Assembly (NCBI RefSeq): GCF_018917525.1
Contig: NZ_JAHLOS010000018.1
Coordinates: forward strand, 18,235-82,234
Reading direction: 5' to 3'
DNA length: 64,000 nt
DNA from: Enterococcus raffinosus
GTDB taxonomy: Bacteria > Bacillota > Bacilli > Lactobacillales > Enterococcaceae
Shown: positions 54,476-64,000 of the stretch, in pieces
Numbering within the stretch: position 1 is the stretch's first letter
How the letters are laid out: every line of letters starts with the position of its first letter
Made by a program: the position numbers and the translations under genes
The notes under the pieces: generated by a model
What the model was told of the DNA's origin: nothing
What the model saw: the letters and a program-made list of their open reading frames with translations, nothing else
Database searches by the model: none

Positions 54476-54913
54476 ATGAAACGAAGTGTCGGACGTTTGA
54501 TTTCGATTTTGTATCGAAAGAATCAAATTTATTTAAATGCGGCAATGAAGCCGTTGAACATTACTACAGCAGAGCAGCCGATTCTGATGTATCTCTATCG
54601 GCATAACGCGGTGACACAGGAGGAAATCAGCACGTATTTGCAAGTTGATAAGGCGCTGACGGCTCGAACGGTGCAATCGTTGATTGAAAAGGATCTAGTT
54701 ACAAAGGAAAAGGATGAAAAGGACAAACGCTGCAATAAAATTTCTTTGACACAAAAGGGTCTGGATATGCGAGAAGCGATGGTCGAAAGATTTGCCGGCT
54801 GGAATCAGATCATGCTGGAAGGCATGGACGAAGACAAACGTAAGCTGCTTTTCGAATTACTAGAGGAGATGGTCGAGAAAACTGAGCAGCATGATTTAAA
54901 GGGAGGGAATTAA
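54476..54913 (+). CDS. MarR-family regulator of the MATE exporter
   Basis: 145 residues. MarR winged helix: LNITTAEQPILMYLYRHNAVTQEEISTYLQVDKALTARTVQSLIEKDLVTKEKDEKDKRCNKISLTQKG. CGGAGGA before ATG 54476. Its stop abuts the MATE start, so the two are one operon with a palindromic double operator over the promoter. It is expected to repress itself and the exporter until a ligand binds. Confidence 0.93.
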   Translation: MKRSVGRLISILYRKNQIYLNAAMKPLNITTAEQPILMYLYRHNAVTQEEISTYLQVDKALTARTVQSLIEKDLVTKEKDEKDKRCNKISLTQKGLDMREAMVERFAGWNQIMLEGMDEDKRKLLFELLEEMVEKTEQHDLKGGN

Positions 54914-56293
54914 ATGGAAGCAGCAAATCCGTTAGGGACAGAAAAAATCCCCAAGTTATTGATGCAATTTTCCATTCCAGCAATCATTGGAATGGTGGTC
55001 AATGCGTTGTATAACGTGGTGGACCGGATCTATATCGGTCACGCACCAGGCTTGGGAGCAAATGGTTTGGCGGGGATCACAATCGGATTTCCGATTATGA
55101 TTATTTTATTATCAATTGGTATTTTATTTGGTGTCGGGGGTGCGACGCTTTTTTCTATGAAGCTGGGCGCTGGAAAAACAGAGGAAGCTGAAGGTGCGAT
55201 GGGAAATGCTTTTTCTTTATTGATTATCAGCGGGCTCCTATTTATGCTGATGGGGCATCTGTTTTTATCTCCAATGTTGGCGACTTTTGGCGCTAGTGAT
55301 AGCGTTCTGCCTTATGCCATCAGCTATATGCGGATCATTTTTTCAGGTGCCGTTTTTCAGATTGTTAGTATTGGTATGAATAACTTTTTACGGGCGGATG
55401 GACAACCTAAGTTAGCCATGATCACAATGTTTATGGGCGCAGGCGTCAATATCATCCTTGATCCAGTCTTTATCTATGTTTTTGATATGGGGATGGCAGG
55501 CGCAGCCTTAGCTACGATCTTATCGCAGTTTATTTCGATGGTTTGGATTTTAAGTTATCTGCTTAGTAAACGCAGCCATCATCAGATTCGGCTTAAGAAT
55601 ATGCGAATCAAAGGGCGTGTCGCTGTTCGCATCACTACTTTGGGAATGCCTAGTTTTCTGTTGCAGTTGGGAAATAGTATTTTGAACGTTGTTTTGAACA
55701 TGTCGCTATTGACCTACGGGGGAGATATTGCGGTATCTGGAATGGGAATCGTCAACAGTATTCAAACGATTCTATTGATGCCGATTACGGGACTTATTCA
55801 AGGTGCGCAGCCGATTGTTAGTTTCAATTATGGGGCCAAAAAATTTGGTCGGGTAAAAGAGGCTCAAAAATATGCGATTACAGTCGCTACGACGATCGTG
55901 TGTATTGGCTGGTTAGCCACGAGAATCATGCCAGAACAGCTGGTGCGGCTATTCAATAATGAACCGGAACTATTGACGTTTGGGACGAAGGCTTTGCAAA
56001 CATGGTTCTTGTGTTTGCCAGTTATCGGCTTCCAAATTGTCGCTTCGAATTTCTTTCAGGCCACAGGAAGAACCCGATCGGCTATTTTCTTAACATTGAC
56101 TCGTCAAATCATTTTATTAATTCCAGCAATTTTACTTTTTTCAAACACCTGGGGAATGGATGGATTACTGCATGCGGCACCTTTTGCTGATGCAAGCGCA
56201 GCGCTGTTGACGGGAATTCTTTATACGATTGGTATCAGACGCCTCAGCAAGGAAGAATCAGCAGTATCTGAACTAGAGTATGAGACTGAATAA
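54914..56293 (+). CDS. MATE-family multidrug/cation exporter
   Basis: 459 residues with about twelve hydrophobic helices in two similar halves. Seen: LLMQFSIPAIIGMVVNALYNVVDRIYIGHAPGLGANGLAGITIGFPIMI at the start (MATE signature), RADGQPKLAMITMFMGAGVNIILDPVFIYVFDMGMAGAALATILSQ, QGAQPIVSFNYGAKKFGRVKEA in the second half. It resembles the MepA group of staphylococci, which also lies beside a MarR gene. It probably exports cationic drugs using Na+ or H+. Confidence 0.93.
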   Translation: MEAANPLGTEKIPKLLMQFSIPAIIGMVVNALYNVVDRIYIGHAPGLGANGLAGITIGFPIMIILLSIGILFGVGGATLFSMKLGAGKTEEAEGAMGNAFSLLIISGLLFMLMGHLFLSPMLATFGASDSVLPYAISYMRIIFSGAVFQIVSIGMNNFLRADGQPKLAMITMFMGAGVNIILDPVFIYVFDMGMAGAALATILSQFISMVWILSYLLSKRSHHQIRLKNMRIKGRVAVRITTLGMPSFLLQLGNSILNVVLNMSLLTYGGDIAVSGMGIVNSIQTILLMPITGLIQGAQPIVSFNYGAKKFGRVKEAQKYAITVATTIVCIGWLATRIMPEQLVRLFNNEPELLTFGTKALQTWFLCLPVIGFQIVASNFFQATGRTRSAIFLTLTRQIILLIPAILLFSNTWGMDGLLHAAPFADASAALLTGILYTIGIRRLSKEESAVSELEYETE

Positions 56294-56308
56294 CTGGATA
56301 ATGAATGA

Positions 56309-56345
56309 AGAGCAATCAAATCGATGGATTTGATTGCTCTTTTTC
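56309..56345. terminator. Bidirectional intrinsic terminator
   Basis: Perfect 14-bp stem AGAGCAATCAAATC / GATTTGATTGCTCT with GATG loop and T runs. Shared by MATE and the convergent regulator. Confidence 0.9.
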
Positions 56346-56346
56346 A

Positions 56347-58266
56347 CTAATAATTTCGTTTGATCCTGACGTAGATGAAGGTGCGAAATTCTGAAAAGGT
56401 TTTGATTTTTTTAATTTCCTGATAGCTTTCAGTTGTTTCGAATAACGAGATCAGTGCTTCATAAATATCAGTAAATCTGCGGCGATCGACGTCATTGATC
56501 GCTGCTAATAAGATGACATGAACCTTCTTCTCTCCCCACGTAATTCCTTTTTCTGATATAGCAACGCTGATAATAGTTTGATGGGCATCCATATAGACAG
56601 AATGAGGAATAGCGATCGATTCAAACGCAGTTGAAGAAGCGTGCTCTCTTTCCAATACGTGTGCAGTGAATTCTGTTGGAACCATCCCTTCTTGTTCTAG
56701 GCTAAGACACATTTCACTAATTGCTTCGTCTTCTGTTTCTCCTTTTAGCTGACTAGTAAAAAAATTCTCATTAAAATAATCATCAAAATTTTTGCGCAGG
56801 ATACTTTTTTTCCGATCCAAACGAATATTTCCTAGTTCGGCGATCAAGGCTACTCGCTGCTCTTCTGTGAAGATCGGTGAAACCTCAATTACCAGATGAT
56901 CATTTGATTCCGGAACGGGCAGGGTGGTAATCAACAACTCAAAATCCAGCCCAGCTACTTCGGAAAATTTTGAAACGACGGTTTGAATAATCAGCTCATT
57001 ACCAAAATGTTGATTCAGTTTTTCATAAAGCTGCTCATCTAGATTCATGTATTTAGGACAAAGGAGAACTGTTCGAATTTTAGAGAGGTTCCGTTTCTGG
57101 CCTTCTAATTCAGAACCAATATGCAAGGCAATATAGGCAGTCTCATCTTCACTGACAGAGGTATCAAAGAGTGCGCTTAGGCGTAAGGAGAGATAAACTG
57201 CAATATCATACACGATCGGGAAGCTTTTTTTCAATGATTCCAGCATTGGATTTTTCAGCGAGGTCTCTTGTTTAGCACGAGAAAACAGACCGCTGACATG
57301 CAGCGAAAAAGGGACAAGAAAGCTTTCACTCATCAAATTAATCCCGAAGGTTTGCCGGACATCTTCTAACACCTCATCTACTATCTGAGAAATATCACTG
57401 CCCACGATCTGCTCTAATTCCTTCAAGTTATTAGAAGGGATGTAATTGGCATTCGCCTGAAAGATCATGTGGATTTCTTCTCTTTCCAAACTATTTAACG
57501 TCAGATTAAATTCCTCTTCAATCAACCCAATCATTTTCGTAACTAATTTCGCTTTGTCCTCTCTAAGCCAGGAGCTGAACCAATTACGGGTGACCAACGA
57601 TTTATCATTACGGACAGAATCCAACAGGATCAATAAATGCAGCATCAAATTAACGAACGAAAAGTCATTCAGATGATAGTTCGAGTCGTGCATGATGGCA
57701 TGGATGATGCTGGATAGCTTCTCAATGTCCTCCTTCTCAAAAGTAGCTTCCAAAATTTGCTTATCAATAAATTTATGAGGCACCTCTTCAAAAATAATAT
57801 AAGAGATCAAGCGACGCTTTTCTTTTTCCTCGCCGACAATCTGAATCTCATCCTGTTTAAGGACGAATTTTATATGATATTTTTCATACGCTTTGTTCAT
57901 TCTCGCAAGATCGGATTTTAAGGTAGAGTAGCTAACGAATAGTTCATCAGATAAATCAAAAATATTCAGCTGCTGATGTTCCATCAAAATTCGTTTAATA
58001 ATGAAGAAGGAGCGTTCTTTAAAAGTTTGGGGTAAATCGCTTGCATTTTGCGGTTCATCCAACAACTTTGTCGCCTCATCAGGCAGGATAGTATAGCCTG
58101 CATTTGATGAAGTGATCACCGGGGCAGATCCCAGCTTATTCAACTCGTAAATGTAATTTTTTACCGTTCGCACCGAAACATTCATCTTTTCAGACAAAAT
58201 TCGGGAAGAGATAGGACTGTCTTGCTGCAGCAATAATCTCAATAATTGTTCTTGCTTTTCTTTCAT
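56347..58266 (-). CDS. LicR-type PRD regulator with EIIB and EIIA domains
   Basis: 639 residues. Order: N-terminal HTH (SSRILSEKMNVSVRTVKNYIYELNKLG), a second HTH_Mga-like segment (LNIFDLSDELFVSYSTLKSDLARMNKAYE), two PRD domains (about 170-395), an EIIB-like domain with Cys (RTVLLCPKYMNLDEQLYEKL), and an EIIA type-2 domain with its His in ESIAIPHSVYMD. Diverges from the PTS operon at 58445; an inverted repeat lies between. By analogy with LicR/ManR it activates that operon and is tuned by PTS phosphorylation. Confidence 0.93.
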   Translation of the reverse strand: MKEKQEQLLRLLLQQDSPISSRILSEKMNVSVRTVKNYIYELNKLGSAPVITSSNAGYTILPDEATKLLDEPQNASDLPQTFKERSFFIIKRILMEHQQLNIFDLSDELFVSYSTLKSDLARMNKAYEKYHIKFVLKQDEIQIVGEEKEKRRLISYIIFEEVPHKFIDKQILEATFEKEDIEKLSSIIHAIMHDSNYHLNDFSFVNLMLHLLILLDSVRNDKSLVTRNWFSSWLREDKAKLVTKMIGLIEEEFNLTLNSLEREEIHMIFQANANYIPSNNLKELEQIVGSDISQIVDEVLEDVRQTFGINLMSESFLVPFSLHVSGLFSRAKQETSLKNPMLESLKKSFPIVYDIAVYLSLRLSALFDTSVSEDETAYIALHIGSELEGQKRNLSKIRTVLLCPKYMNLDEQLYEKLNQHFGNELIIQTVVSKFSEVAGLDFELLITTLPVPESNDHLVIEVSPIFTEEQRVALIAELGNIRLDRKKSILRKNFDDYFNENFFTSQLKGETEDEAISEMCLSLEQEGMVPTEFTAHVLEREHASSTAFESIAIPHSVYMDAHQTIISVAISEKGITWGEKKVHVILLAAINDVDRRRFTDIYEALISLFETTESYQEIKKIKTFSEFRTFIYVRIKRNY

Positions 58267-58332
58267 TTCCTCGTCTCCTCATCAGTGCTTTGTTTCATTA
58301 TAGCGTGAAATGGTTTGAGAAAAAATAGAGAG

Positions 58333-58388
58333 TTGCACGACCAGCGTGCAAGAGTCTGGTTGAGGGCAGATTGTAAAATCGTGATAAT
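58333..58388 (+). promoter_or_regulatory. PTS-operon promoter with upstream inverted repeat
   Basis: TTGCACG (58333-58339) and CGTGCAA (58345-58351) form a perfect dyad. Nine bases on is -35 TTGAGG (58360-58365), 17-base spacer, -10 GATAAT (58383-58388). The dyad's place suits an activator such as the LicR-type protein. Confidence 0.7.
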
Positions 58389-58444
58389 AAAGGTGTAAAG
58401 AGAACAGCGCAAGGATGACAAACAAATTTTAGGAGGAAATGATC

Positions 58445-58759
58445 ATGGAAACAGTAAATATTTTACTTTGTTGTGGAGCTGGGATGTCCAGTGGTTTCTT
58501 AGCCCAAAAAACACGAAAGGCTGCGAAAAAACGCAAAATTTCTGGATCAATTGAAGCAAGAAGTGAAAGTGAAGTGGCGTCTTATTTAGATTCAATCGAT
58601 ATTTTACTTTTAGGTCCGCATTACGCGTCATTCAAAGCGGAGATGGCTGAACAAGCGGCACCGTATAATGTCGTTGTTGATGTCATCCCACAAGATATTT
58701 ATGGCATGTTGGATGGTGAAGGATTATTGGACTTTGCCCTTAACAAATTAGAAAAATAA
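58445..58759 (+). CDS. PTS lactose/cellobiose-family EIIB
   Basis: 104 residues. METVNILLCCGAGMSSGFLAQKTRKAAKKR carries the EIIB-Lac P-loop, with the phosphorylated Cys in LLCCGAGMSSG, and DILLLGPHYASFK is a core strand. It transfers phosphate to a beta-glucoside in EIIC. ATG 58445 has AGGAGG at 8 bases; ATG 58439 is too close to it. Confidence 0.93.
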   Translation: METVNILLCCGAGMSSGFLAQKTRKAAKKRKISGSIEARSESEVASYLDSIDILLLGPHYASFKAEMAEQAAPYNVVVDVIPQDIYGMLDGEGLLDFALNKLEK

Positions 58760-58782
58760 ATAAACGAGGAGGAACAAGCAAA

Positions 58783-60051
58783 ATGAAAAAATTTATGGAT
58801 TGGCTGGCGAATTCGTTTGCTCCAAAAGCAAAAAATCTAACGCAGCGACCATCTGTTGCTGGATTGTCTAGTGCCATGCAGAAACTGATCCCGTTTATCA
58901 TGACCGGATCGATCGTCTTTTTCTATAATGTATTTCGCTCATATATTCCGCAGCTGCCAGATTTGGGCAATATTTCTAATTATTCCTTTGGCATGATCGG
59001 GCTGATCGCAGCCTTCATGGTTGCCAACCAATATATGGAAAAGTTTAAACACCAAAATTACGCCATCACAGCAGGGATCGTTTCAGTTTGTATCCTGATG
59101 ATGACTTTACAGCCAGTCGGTGCAGAAGAAGGCGTCTATGACATGGGACGTGTCGGACCGACAGGAATTTTGATCGGGGTTATCGTTGGCGCAATCGTAA
59201 GTGTGATCTTCCATTACTTCAGCAAACTGCATTTATTGCGTAATTCAGAATTACCGGATTTTGTCGTTGAATGGATCAATAATATTATTCCGATTTTCTT
59301 AAGCTTGGCTTTGTGGTCTACCTTGATCTTTGCCTTAAAGATCGATGTTTTCGAAGTGATTATCAACCTGTTTGAACCAATCCAAAGCTTTGGTCAATCA
59401 TTGCCTGGTTTGATCCTACTTGTGTTGATCCCAGCCTTCTTTTATTCAATGGGTATCTCGACTTGGCTCTGGTCGGCCATTCAAAATCCGATCTTTATTG
59501 CCGGGATTGCAGCGAATGCCTTGGCACTGAAAAACGGGGATATTGGGACGAATATCGTCACAAATGAAACCGTTTATAGTTTGGGATTGATTATGATGGG
59601 CGGAACAGGGGCAACTCTGACGTTGAACTTATTGATGTGTTTCTCAAAAGCGAAGAAGCTAAAAACTTTGGGTCGTATTTGTATCGGACCATCACTTTTT
59701 AATATCAATGAACCGATCGTTTTCAGTACACCGGTGGTCATGAATCCGATTTTGATGATGCCGATGTGGATCAATTCCATCACTGGAAGTATCGTGGTTT
59801 GGTTTGCGATGCGGGGTGGCTTATTGAACATTCCACAGGAACTGATGCAGGTAGCACAGATTCCCGCACCGATTTCCAGCGTGATGATTTTACAGGATTT
59901 CCGCGCAATCTTATGGTACGTCCTATTATTCGCGATGTATCTGCTGACTTGGTACCCATTCTTCAAAGTCTATGAAAAAGAAGTTTTAGCCGAAGAAGTC
60001 AAAGAAGAAAAAGCCGGTGCGGAACTAACGGCTCCAGTAGAAGCAGTATAA
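58783..60051 (+). CDS. PTS lactose/cellobiose-family EIIC
   Basis: 422 residues with about ten hydrophobic helices. EIIC-Lac features: N-terminal MDWLANSFAPKAKNLTQRPSVAGLSSAMQKLIPFIMTGSI, then the conserved GPSLFNINEPIVFSTPVVMNPILMMP loop (NEPIxFGxP-like) in the second half. Sugar is likely cellobiose or another beta-glucoside given the GH1 enzyme downstream. The EIIA start lies only 18 bases after its stop. Confidence 0.94.
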   Translation: MKKFMDWLANSFAPKAKNLTQRPSVAGLSSAMQKLIPFIMTGSIVFFYNVFRSYIPQLPDLGNISNYSFGMIGLIAAFMVANQYMEKFKHQNYAITAGIVSVCILMMTLQPVGAEEGVYDMGRVGPTGILIGVIVGAIVSVIFHYFSKLHLLRNSELPDFVVEWINNIIPIFLSLALWSTLIFALKIDVFEVIINLFEPIQSFGQSLPGLILLVLIPAFFYSMGISTWLWSAIQNPIFIAGIAANALALKNGDIGTNIVTNETVYSLGLIMMGGTGATLTLNLLMCFSKAKKLKTLGRICIGPSLFNINEPIVFSTPVVMNPILMMPMWINSITGSIVVWFAMRGGLLNIPQELMQVAQIPAPISSVMILQDFRAILWYVLLFAMYLLTWYPFFKVYEKEVLAEEVKEEKAGAELTAPVEAV

Positions 60052-60069
60052 ATGGATGAGGTGAAAAAG

Positions 60070-60414
60070 ATGATGGAAGAAACAGAATTAGTTGAAGAAG
60101 AAAATGAATTGATTCCAGTGGCGATGCAGATTATTATCCATGCGGGCAATGGGCGCACCAAGGCACAGGAAGCGATCAAATTTGCAAAGGAATTAAATTT
60201 TGAAGCAGCAAAAGAAGCGTTGCAGGAAGCGAAAGACAATATTGTGTTGGCGCATCACTCACAGACTGCGGTCATCCAAAACGAAGCTGCAGGAAAGAGC
60301 TACCAGCCATGTCTGCTGTTTACCCACGCACAGGATCATTTGATGACGATTACCAGTGAAGTCAATATGACCAGAGATTTAGTCGATTTGTTTGAATTAG
60401 CGATGAAAAAATAG
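60070..60414 (+). CDS. PTS lactose/cellobiose-family EIIA
   Basis: 114 residues, all-helical EIIA-Lac. VAMQIIIHAGNGRTKAQEAIKFAKELNFEAAKEAL, then the phospho-His region NIVLAHHSQTAVIQNEAAGK, and TSEVNMTRDLVDLFE. ATG 60070 is preferred because GAGGTG lies 6 bases upstream; ATG 60052 is an alternative with no site. Confidence 0.93.
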   Translation: MMEETELVEEENELIPVAMQIIIHAGNGRTKAQEAIKFAKELNFEAAKEALQEAKDNIVLAHHSQTAVIQNEAAGKSYQPCLLFTHAQDHLMTITSEVNMTRDLVDLFELAMKK

Positions 60415-60425
60415 GAGTGCATTAA

Positions 60426-61223
60426 ATGAAGAAAAAACTAGTAGGGATAGTGTCCGTGTTGAGTATTTTACTGGCAACTTTCGGAGCGTTTGGCGGGGTG
60501 AAGGAAGCAGCTGCCAAGGAAAGTAAGCAGTCAAAAGAAACAACCATTTATCTAGTCAGACATGGAAAAACCTGGTTCAATACACAAAACCAAGTTCAAG
60601 GCTTTTGCGATAGTTTACTGACTGAAGAAGGCGAAGCACAAGCAAAATTAGTCGGTGAAGGCCTGAAGGATGTCAAGTTCACAGCCGCTTATTCTAGTGA
60701 CTTAGGTCGTCAAAGAAAGACTGCTCAGTTAATTTTAGATCAGAATGAAAAGAAGGTCCCGCAGATTATCGAAAATAAAGGCTTTCGTGAGAAAAACTTT
60801 GGGGGCTTTGAAGGTCAATCCAACGATGACATGAATCTGGCTGTTGCCAAAGCGTTGAATTTGGACTATCCAGAAGGCAGCGATGAACTATGGGATTTCT
60901 TAAAGGAGCAGCTGACCGAAGAAGAACTAGCCAATAAGGTAGCAGAAGTTGATCCGACAAAGACGGCTGAAACCTACGATCAAATGAAGCAACGAGTAGA
61001 AAAAGCGATGCCGCAGGTAATGAAAAAAGCTGCGAAAAAAGGCGGTAATGTCTTAATCGTTTCATCTGGCGGGATTATTCCGATTTTACTAGAAAGCGTT
61101 GCACCAGGAAAATATCAAGGTGAAAAAATCGCCAATTGCAGTGTAACAACATTGACCTATAAAGATGGAGAATACACGATCAAGAAGATCGGCGACACCA
61201 GCTTTGTCGACCAGAAAGAATAG
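60426..61223 (+). CDS. Secreted histidine phosphatase in a PTS operon
   Basis: 265 residues. A signal peptide (KKKLVGIVSVLSILLATFGAFGGVKEAAAK, cleaved near AAAK) and a phosphoglycerate-mutase-like histidine phosphatase domain: His46 in YLVRHGKT, SSDLGRQRKTA, FREKNFGGFEGQ, and SSGGIIPILLESV. Activity is expected outside the membrane. Its place between EIIA and the GH1 gene is unusual, because the PTS phosphorylates sugar inside. It may free phosphate or sugar from phosphorylated glycosides outside; inference only. GGAG before ATG 60426. Confidence 0.88.
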   Translation: MKKKLVGIVSVLSILLATFGAFGGVKEAAAKESKQSKETTIYLVRHGKTWFNTQNQVQGFCDSLLTEEGEAQAKLVGEGLKDVKFTAAYSSDLGRQRKTAQLILDQNEKKVPQIIENKGFREKNFGGFEGQSNDDMNLAVAKALNLDYPEGSDELWDFLKEQLTEEELANKVAEVDPTKTAETYDQMKQRVEKAMPQVMKKAAKKGGNVLIVSSGGIIPILLESVAPGKYQGEKIANCSVTTLTYKDGEYTIKKIGDTSFVDQKE

Positions 61224-61289
61224 ACTATGTAAAACCTGAAGCAGTCCGTTATTGACTCATCCTTCAGTTTTAAATAAAAAGATGAGGAT

Positions 61290-62830
<1,541 letters not shown>

Positions 62831-62831
<1 letters not shown>

Positions 62832-63430
62832 TGAAGATGCTCTTACGAAATGTGATCTCTGTTTTAGGTTCCTCTTTAGTTGGGATTGGCGTAGGTCTGT
62901 GTGTAGTCACGGGGCTAGGTGCGGATGCATTGGGTGTTTTATGGGAAGGCTTGGCTAAACATTTGCCGATCACGGTGGGTCAGGCTTCATTATTAGTCAC
63001 CTGTACCTGCTTACTGCTAGTCGCTTGGATCGATAAAAAAGAACTAGGATTAGCGACAATTTTGAACCCAATCGCTACAAGTATTTTCACCGATTTGCTG
63101 ATCAAGTATCTGACAATTCAAAGCGATGTAGTGATTAAATTACTGTTAGTCGTACTGGGAATTTCCTTTATTGGAATTGGTTCAGGAATTGCCGCCGCCA
63201 CAAATGCCGGCAAGGAAGGGTATATCGCGTTGAGCTTTGCACTAAGCAAACATCTCACGATCGACTTGGCAAAAGTACGCATGGGTCTTGATTTGATCTG
63301 CTTTATCACCGGCATGGTTTTAGGCGGAAAGTTTATGATTGGACCGATTATTGGTGTACTGTTAATTGGTCCGTTGCTGAAACTAACGAGTCAATATTGT
63401 GGCAAGAAAATGCAACCATTATTAAATTAA
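62831..63430 (+). CDS. YitT/YczE-family membrane protein
   Basis: 199 residues from ATG 62831, which overlaps the GH1 stop by one base. Five hydrophobic helices. N-terminus MLLRNVISVLGSSLVGIGVGLCVVTGLGADALGVLWEGLAKHLPITVGQASLLV is the YczE/YitT pattern, and GSGIAAATNAGKEGYIALSFALSKHL is another family segment. Function unknown; perhaps transport related to the operon. Confidence 0.8.
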
Positions 63431-63472
63431 GCAAAAAGCGATTGTGATCGAAGGGTTTCAATCGCTTTTTTG
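63431..63472 (+). terminator. Intrinsic terminator of the PTS operon
   Basis: AAAAAGCGATTG / CAATCGCTTTTT stem with a fourteen-base loop. Confidence 0.9.
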
Positions 63473-63556
63473 CTGTTTACTAACAGGAATCACCTGTTCT
63501 TCGTGGCTAAAGCAGTTTATAATTTGTTTTAAGAACAACATCAAGGGGGAAAGCGA

Positions 63557-63915
63557 ATGATCGTGGGAATCATTGAAAAAACAGAGGTAGAGACGGTTCT
63601 TTTATTATTAGCTGCTTTAGGCTTGGTCGTCCTGCTTGTTAGTGCGCAGGCTATACTGGCGGGATCGGTTTTCGCGGTCTTGCTTTTTTGAAATATGGCA
63701 AACGAATCTGGCAGTTTTCCAATCGTTTATTTGGCGGAATTTTGACGGGGATATCCTTGATTCTGTATTTGTTCTTTAAATTAAGTGACCTTTCTGCCGA
63801 TAAAAAAGTACTTATCGCAACCATCGCTTGCTTTCTTTGTGCTTTAATCAGTGATGCTTTAACAATAATTTTTAAAAGAAGCCCAAATTTCAAGTGCAAG
63901 TTAGCCACTTATTGA
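63557..63915 (+). pseudogene. Small membrane protein split by a frame change
   Basis: ATG 63557, after AAGGGGGAAAG, opens a 44-codon frame with one hydrophobic helix (ETVLLLLAALGLVVLLV) that stops at 63691. A second frame joins at 63688 and runs to 63915 with two more helices (FGGILTGISLILYLFF, KKVLIATIACFLCALI). The junction is a run of six T (CTTTTTTG); a -1 shift there fuses the two smoothly (AVLLF to LKYGKRIW). Not recognised; a broken gene or programmed frameshift. The remaining bases to the window end hold no feature I can support. Confidence 0.5.
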
Positions 63916-64000
63916 AATTCATGTGTTATTCAATTTTATTCTCTATTTAGCAGCCAACGATAACTTTGATAATTCTGCTAATAAACACTCGCGTGGAGTG

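Overview
The window is chromosomal DNA of a low-GC Firmicute, most likely an Enterococcus. The main evidence is a glpK-glpO-glpF operon using an oxygen-dependent glycerol-3-phosphate oxidase, an enterococcal-type HPr-regulated glycerol kinase, several PTS loci with PRD regulators, strong AGGAGG ribosome sites and many short intrinsic terminators. Glycerol kinase looks enterococcal but does not match what I remember of E. casseliflavus, so the species is left open. I saw no rRNA, tRNA, CRISPR array, prophage or insertion sequence.

Layout. 1-3.6 kb: the 3' part of a giant beta-helix surface protein. 3.6-7.1 kb: a glyoxalase-like protein and a TPP-riboswitch-controlled thiamine salvage operon (thiW-thiM-thiE-thiD). 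7.2-14.3 kb: a flavin oxidoreductase, an Mga-like regulator and glpKOF. 14.3-19.2 kb: two MFS exporters with HxlR and Xre regulators, and a TraX-like membrane protein. 19.2-20.1 kb: ridA behind a Thr/Ile-coded leader peptide and attenuator. 20.1-26.7 kb: a YeiH/LysR divergent pair, an M28 peptidase, an AraC regulator, and a LemA plus TPM pair. 26.9-31.5 kb: a fructose-type PTS with a split regulator and allulose-6-phosphate epimerase. 31.6-38.0 kb: a VOC protein, a TetR/hydrolase divergent pair (hydrolase frameshifted) and a MarR-controlled heterodimeric ABC exporter. 38.3-43.6 kb: uptake and breakdown of 2-aminoethylphosphonate (ABC transporter, phnW, phnX). 43.8-49.0 kb: a long structured leader, then a four-gene cell-wall cassette of a two-domain peptidoglycan hydrolase, signal peptidase I, a bitopic membrane protein and a DivIVA-like coiled-coil protein. 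49.1-53.8 kb: DsrE, DUF3021/LytTR, an Xre membrane protein, a frameshifted GyrI-like gene, a VOC protein and an OFA-family transporter. 53.9-54.3 kb: three tandem 155-bp structured repeats. 54.4-56.3 kb: MarR plus MATE. 56.3-63.4 kb: a cellobiose/beta-glucoside PTS operon with PRD regulator, secreted histidine phosphatase, GH1 enzyme and YitT-like protein. The last gene is a small membrane protein split by a frame change.

The points most worth following are the ridA attenuator, the structured repeat family (three tandem copies plus a shorter relative just upstream of the GH1 gene), and the cell-wall cassette with its unexplained leader RNA. No public search was run; all family names come from reading the sequence.
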